64,000 nt of DNA from Clostridium vincentii (lineage in GTDB: Bacteria > Bacillota > Clostridia > Clostridiales > Clostridiaceae): NCBI RefSeq assembly GCF_002995745.1, contig NZ_PVXQ01000001.1, positions 1 through 64,000 of the forward strand, written 5' to 3'. Under the pieces are notes generated by a model. The model saw nothing but the letters and a program-made list of their open reading frames with translations. It was not told the origin of the DNA and ran no database searches. The first letter of the stretch is position 1. Each line of letters opens with the position of its first letter. This document shows positions 63,852-64,000 of the stretch, in pieces. Made by a program: the position numbers and the translations under genes.

Positions 63852-64000
63852 ACTTCTCACCTTCCTTTGGGCATAAGAAAAGCACCTACCGTTTCCACAG
63901 CAAATGCTTCAAACTATACTTTCTATAATATTATATTAACACAGCCTAGAGTAACAAAGGTAACAACTTTAGTTTTTCTTTAAGAATCTACTCTCCATCA

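Overview
This is an AT-rich, low-GC Firmicutes window with strong AGGAGG-type ribosome-binding sites, most likely from Clostridium sensu stricto. The call rests on the Hcp/Crp pair, the TcdE-type holin, the clostridial-style reductive pyrimidine operon and the codon use. Almost every gene is read from the minus strand. No rRNA, tRNA or CRISPR array was seen.

Chromosomal part (1-27.4 kb). The window opens in the end of an IS66-family transposase that has cut off the 3' end of a GGDEF-EAL gene. The next two signalling genes are also broken. A CHASE4-GGDEF gene has lost its HD-GYP domain to in-frame stops, and a methyl-accepting chemotaxis gene is split by a one-base deletion. Then come a PhnA/YjdM gene and an unusual pair: a methyltransferase-nucleotidyltransferase fusion beside a radical-SAM protein. 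From 9.7 to 21.4 kb lies a PucR-controlled operon for uracil/thymine breakdown. It holds a dihydropyrimidine dehydrogenase, dihydropyrimidinase, N-carbamoyl-beta-alanine amidohydrolase, class III aminotransferase, Fe-dependent alcohol dehydrogenase and a THI5-type ABC importer. Together these could turn uracil into 3-hydroxypropionate. After it come a Dus enzyme, Hcp with a Crp/Fnr regulator, and an ABC-F ATPase gene with a leader terminator.

Mobile mosaic (27.4-37.4 kb). An IS3-like element with a programmed frameshift has truncated a C5 cytosine methylase. A short 3' tail of an rlmD-type 23S rRNA methyltransferase gene (30308-30361) marks an old integration site. To its right, small gene cassettes alternate with two kinds of degenerate direct repeat. 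One kind resembles the rlmD insertion sequence (core TGTTYCC); the other is a GTGCACAC hairpin. The cassettes carry an XRE regulator with membrane and zinc-ribbon partners, a two-gene unit of unknown function, and a PD-(D/E)XK nuclease operon. This looks like a defence or cargo island built by repeated insertion.

Prophage (37.4-64 kb, runs off the right edge). Two tandem large serine recombinases and small regulators sit at the left end. A siphovirus HK97-type late region is read right to left: HNH, HTH/zinc-ribbon, ParB-methyltransferase, amidoligase with GGCT, TerS, TerL, portal, ClpP-like protease, capsid, connectors, major tail protein, gpG/GT, tape measure, Dit, tail-tip proteins, holin and amidase. 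Accessory genes have been inserted at TerL/portal and major-tail/gpG. The second insertion left a broken duplicate of gpG, and several inserts end in their own terminators.
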